From Porticoccaceae bacterium (GTDB taxonomy: Bacteria; Pseudomonadota; Gammaproteobacteria; Pseudomonadales; Porticoccaceae), in NCBI GenBank assembly GCA_018069525.1, contig JAGPUQ010000026.1:1-64000 (forward strand): a DNA stretch of 64,000 nt, in the 5' to 3' direction. The notes under the pieces were generated by a model. It saw only the letters and a program-made list of their open reading frames with translations, did no database searches and had not been told where the DNA came from. A program made the translations under genes and the position numbers. Shown here one piece after another: positions 62,333 through 64,000 of the stretch; within the stretch, counting starts at the first letter, position 1; each line of letters starts with the position of its first letter.

Positions 62333-62808
62333 TTATCATCTCTTACTTATTAACGAGCGCCTTTTCGAACACAAAAAGGCCTGGCTGAATTCTAACATAA
62401 GCCCTTAGGCAAGCCGCTAGTCAACGCCAGTGATCCGCAGGCGCCACTCTTCCGCATAAATCTGTTCAGCACAAATCTGTTCAATACAAGTCTGTTCAAT
62501 AAAAATCTATGCACCGAACCCCCTGAGACAAACACCTTTTGCCGCTGCCCCCTCAAACACAGATGCCAAATACGATGACCTGGCAAGCCGGAACGAGAAA
62601 CGGGCAGGGAAAACGTGACCCAGTTCACAGAATCAAGATTATATGCAAATAATTATCTCAAGGCCTCATACAATGCCGCACCGTAAAAACACGGTCTCAA
62701 GCAGCATTTCGATATTTTTGCCCCAATTTCCACCCGTAATCACCACCCGCAATCCCCAATAGCCACCCGTAATATTGGCATCTTGCCTTACATCAGGAAC
62801 ACTTAGTC
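62333..62808. other. Divergent spacer between nadA and the porin
   Basis: 476 bases between divergent genes. It includes 15-bp repeats at 62458-62517 and repeats of ccacccgtaat-type near 62731-62773 before the porin. No credible gene is seen; a 78-codon minus-strand frame here is made of the repeats and has no homology I recognise. Confidence 0.5.
62458..62517. repeat. 15-bp tandem repeat, four copies, upstream of nadA
   Basis: Units at 62458, 62473, 62488 and 62503, consensus aaatctgttcaatac, the fourth degenerate. Confidence 0.88.
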
Positions 62809-63948
62809 ATGCAAAGAACATTAAAGAAAAAAGCACTTGTCCAGGCATCAACCCTCGTCTTCGGATTAGTAGCTGCCGCTGGCGCTCACGCCTTGACCGC
62901 CGACGAAATCGAAATCCACGGCTTCTTTACTGCCGGTGCCACTATTAGCGATGCCGATAAAGTGTATTTGCGCACCACCGATGATGACATTTCCTTTGAC
63001 GAAGATTCGGTACTCGGCTTGCAAATCATTGTCCCGGTAGACGACAAAATCACGTTGCAAGCACAGTTGCTTGGCAATGGCTCCAGAGAGTCTGACACCA
63101 ACTTCGAAGTCAAAGTCGACTGGGCCTTTGCGGGTTACCAGGTTAATGACAACCTGACTATCCGCGCCGGACGCATTCGCGCACCCTTGCTCATGCATAT
63201 GGAATACATCGAAGCTGGCTACGCCTACCCCTGGATTCGCGGGCCTCAGGAAGTCTACGGCCTGATTCCTCTCAACTCCTTTGACGGCGTCGACGCACTA
63301 TTCACTGTTCCCGTTGGCGATTTTGAATTCAGCTTTCAGCCCTTTATTGGCAGCAAAGATGAAGAGCTTTCCGTACAGCAACTCGGCCTCGTTATTGACA
63401 CCGAACTCGATAACATTATGGGTGCCAAATTTTCGCTCAACAACGACTATGTCAATTTCGTTGCCAGCTACGCATCTCTGGAATTTAGTTTTGACGAAAA
63501 CAACGTACTGTTTCTACCCCCATCGCCCTTCGCAGCCCCCACAGACCGCGAAGTGGATGTTTTTAATGTTGGCGTAACCGTCGACTGGAATAACCTGTTA
63601 TTCATGTCGGAGTACGCCAAAGTCAAAATTGAAGACGCTGCTTCGGGAGAAATGCCCGTACCTACTAACGCCGCCTGGTATGCCACCGCAGGCTACCGAT
63701 TTGGCAACATAATGCCTCATATCACCTACGCCGAACTCGATACCGAAAACAACATTTTTGGTTCTGCCAGCAAAACCGTGACCCTTGGCGTGCGTTACGA
63801 ACTTGGCGATGCTTCAGCACTTAAGGTTGAATGGGCCAATGTGGAAACCAGAGATAACACCGGCGGCTTATTTGGCCCGGATGCTCACCCCAATCACTTC
63901 AACGACGATGCCGATGTTTTTAGTGTTGCCCTCGATGTCACCTTTTAA
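62809..63948 (+). CDS. Porin-like outer membrane beta-barrel protein
   Basis: 379 residues with a signal peptide (LVQASTLVFGLVAAAGAHA) and a mature barrel of alternating strands ending in Phe (SVALDVTF). Pattern segments are DEIEIHGFFTAGATISD, KITLQAQLLGNGS, LTIRAGRIRAPLLMHMEYIEAGYAYPWIR and VTLGVRYELGDASALKVEWA. It resembles Gram-negative porins of the DcaP/OprP-like type, but substrate is unknown. A second gene begins 35 bases after it. Confidence 0.85.
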   Translation: MQRTLKKKALVQASTLVFGLVAAAGAHALTADEIEIHGFFTAGATISDADKVYLRTTDDDISFDEDSVLGLQIIVPVDDKITLQAQLLGNGSRESDTNFEVKVDWAFAGYQVNDNLTIRAGRIRAPLLMHMEYIEAGYAYPWIRGPQEVYGLIPLNSFDGVDALFTVPVGDFEFSFQPFIGSKDEELSVQQLGLVIDTELDNIMGAKFSLNNDYVNFVASYASLEFSFDENNVLFLPPSPFAAPTDREVDVFNVGVTVDWNNLLFMSEYAKVKIEDAASGEMPVPTNAAWYATAGYRFGNIMPHITYAELDTENNIFGSASKTVTLGVRYELGDASALKVEWANVETRDNTGGLFGPDAHPNHFNDDADVFSVALDVTF

Positions 63949-63982
63949 GTGCCCGTAATCAGAATATCAAAGGAAGAAGGTA

Positions 63983-64000
63983 ATGAATAAATTACAAAAA
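63983..64000 (+). CDS. Start of a further gene, cut by the window edge
   Basis: An ATG at 63983 is preceded by a purine-rich ribosome site (AGGAAGAAGG) and continues for six codons, MNKLQK, to the window end. It resembles the start of an exported protein. It is probably cotranscribed with the porin. Nothing more can be said. Confidence 0.5.

Noticed and set aside
9429..62517. Tandem repeats as possible CRISPR arrays
   Set aside because: Units are 5-21 bp, directly adjacent and degenerate, with no unique spacers and no cas genes.
62392..62628. 78-codon minus-strand frame upstream of nadA as a gene
   Set aside because: It is built from the 15-bp repeats, with no ribosome site and no recognisable family.

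Overview
The window reads as ordinary chromosome of a Gram-negative gammaproteobacterium, probably a marine heterotroph of the Spongiibacteraceae/Cellvibrionales type. The taxonomic call is an inference from gene content: YheU, EpmC, PdxB, two-domain QueF, AlaA, Na+-pumping OadGAB, RegBA, and the synteny xerD-dsbC-hom-thrC-recJ. I see no insertion sequence, prophage or CRISPR array. Genes are dense on both strands, base composition looks balanced, and three tRNA genes are present.

Layout. 0-4 kb: two PaaI-type thioesterases and three HSL-family esterases in one direction. 4-9.4 kb: a translationally coupled methyltransferase/YheU pair, then a CDGSH iron-sulfur protein, an LLM flavin oxidoreductase and a molybdate importer (modABC) packed as one operon. 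9.4-13 kb: a DUF1624 membrane acyltransferase, a glyoxalase II-like hydrolase, a small membrane protein and an acyl-CoA thioesterase. 13-21 kb: a minus-strand sulfur-oxidation cluster, soxC-soxD-soxX-soxY-soxZ-soxA-(lipoprotein)-soxB-(thioredoxin-like), with a palindrome over its candidate promoter. 21-27.6 kb: a DUF302 lipoprotein, tRNA-Ser, a membrane class III cyclase, QueF, a YadGH-like ABC exporter, tRNA-Glu/tRNA-Gly and MsrB. 27.9-39 kb: AlaA, PdxB, EpmC, OmpW with an FNR-type site, BolA, OadGAB and ArgS. 39-46 kb: a Baeyer-Villiger monooxygenase, a VOC protein, an acyltransferase, a D-aminoacylase-like amidohydrolase and release factor 3. 46-53 kb: a cold-shock protein, a copper-type TonB receptor, a RegB/RegA redox two-component pair, a metal permease and CueR with its operator. 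53-64 kb: recJ, thrC, hom, dsbC, xerD, an old yellow enzyme, nadA and a porin.

How genes connect. Molybdate uptake (modABC) would feed molybdenum-cofactor enzymes such as SoxC. The Sox set (SoxXA, YZ, B, CD) should oxidise thiosulfate in the periplasm to sulfate. RegBA, the FNR-type site before ompW and the CueR module suggest redox and copper sensing. The monooxygenase, esterases, thioesterases and amidohydrolase suggest catabolism of lipophilic substrates, though no pathway can be proven here.

The most unusual feature is not a gene. Short degenerate tandem repeats (5-21 bp units, usually 2-6 copies) recur throughout the window and are often anchored exactly on start or stop codons, so the ends of genes are copied into the spacer. 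Inside coding sequence (RecJ, QueF, SoxD, the Trx-like protein) the units are multiples of three and add peptide repeats. This looks like a genome-wide duplication habit.
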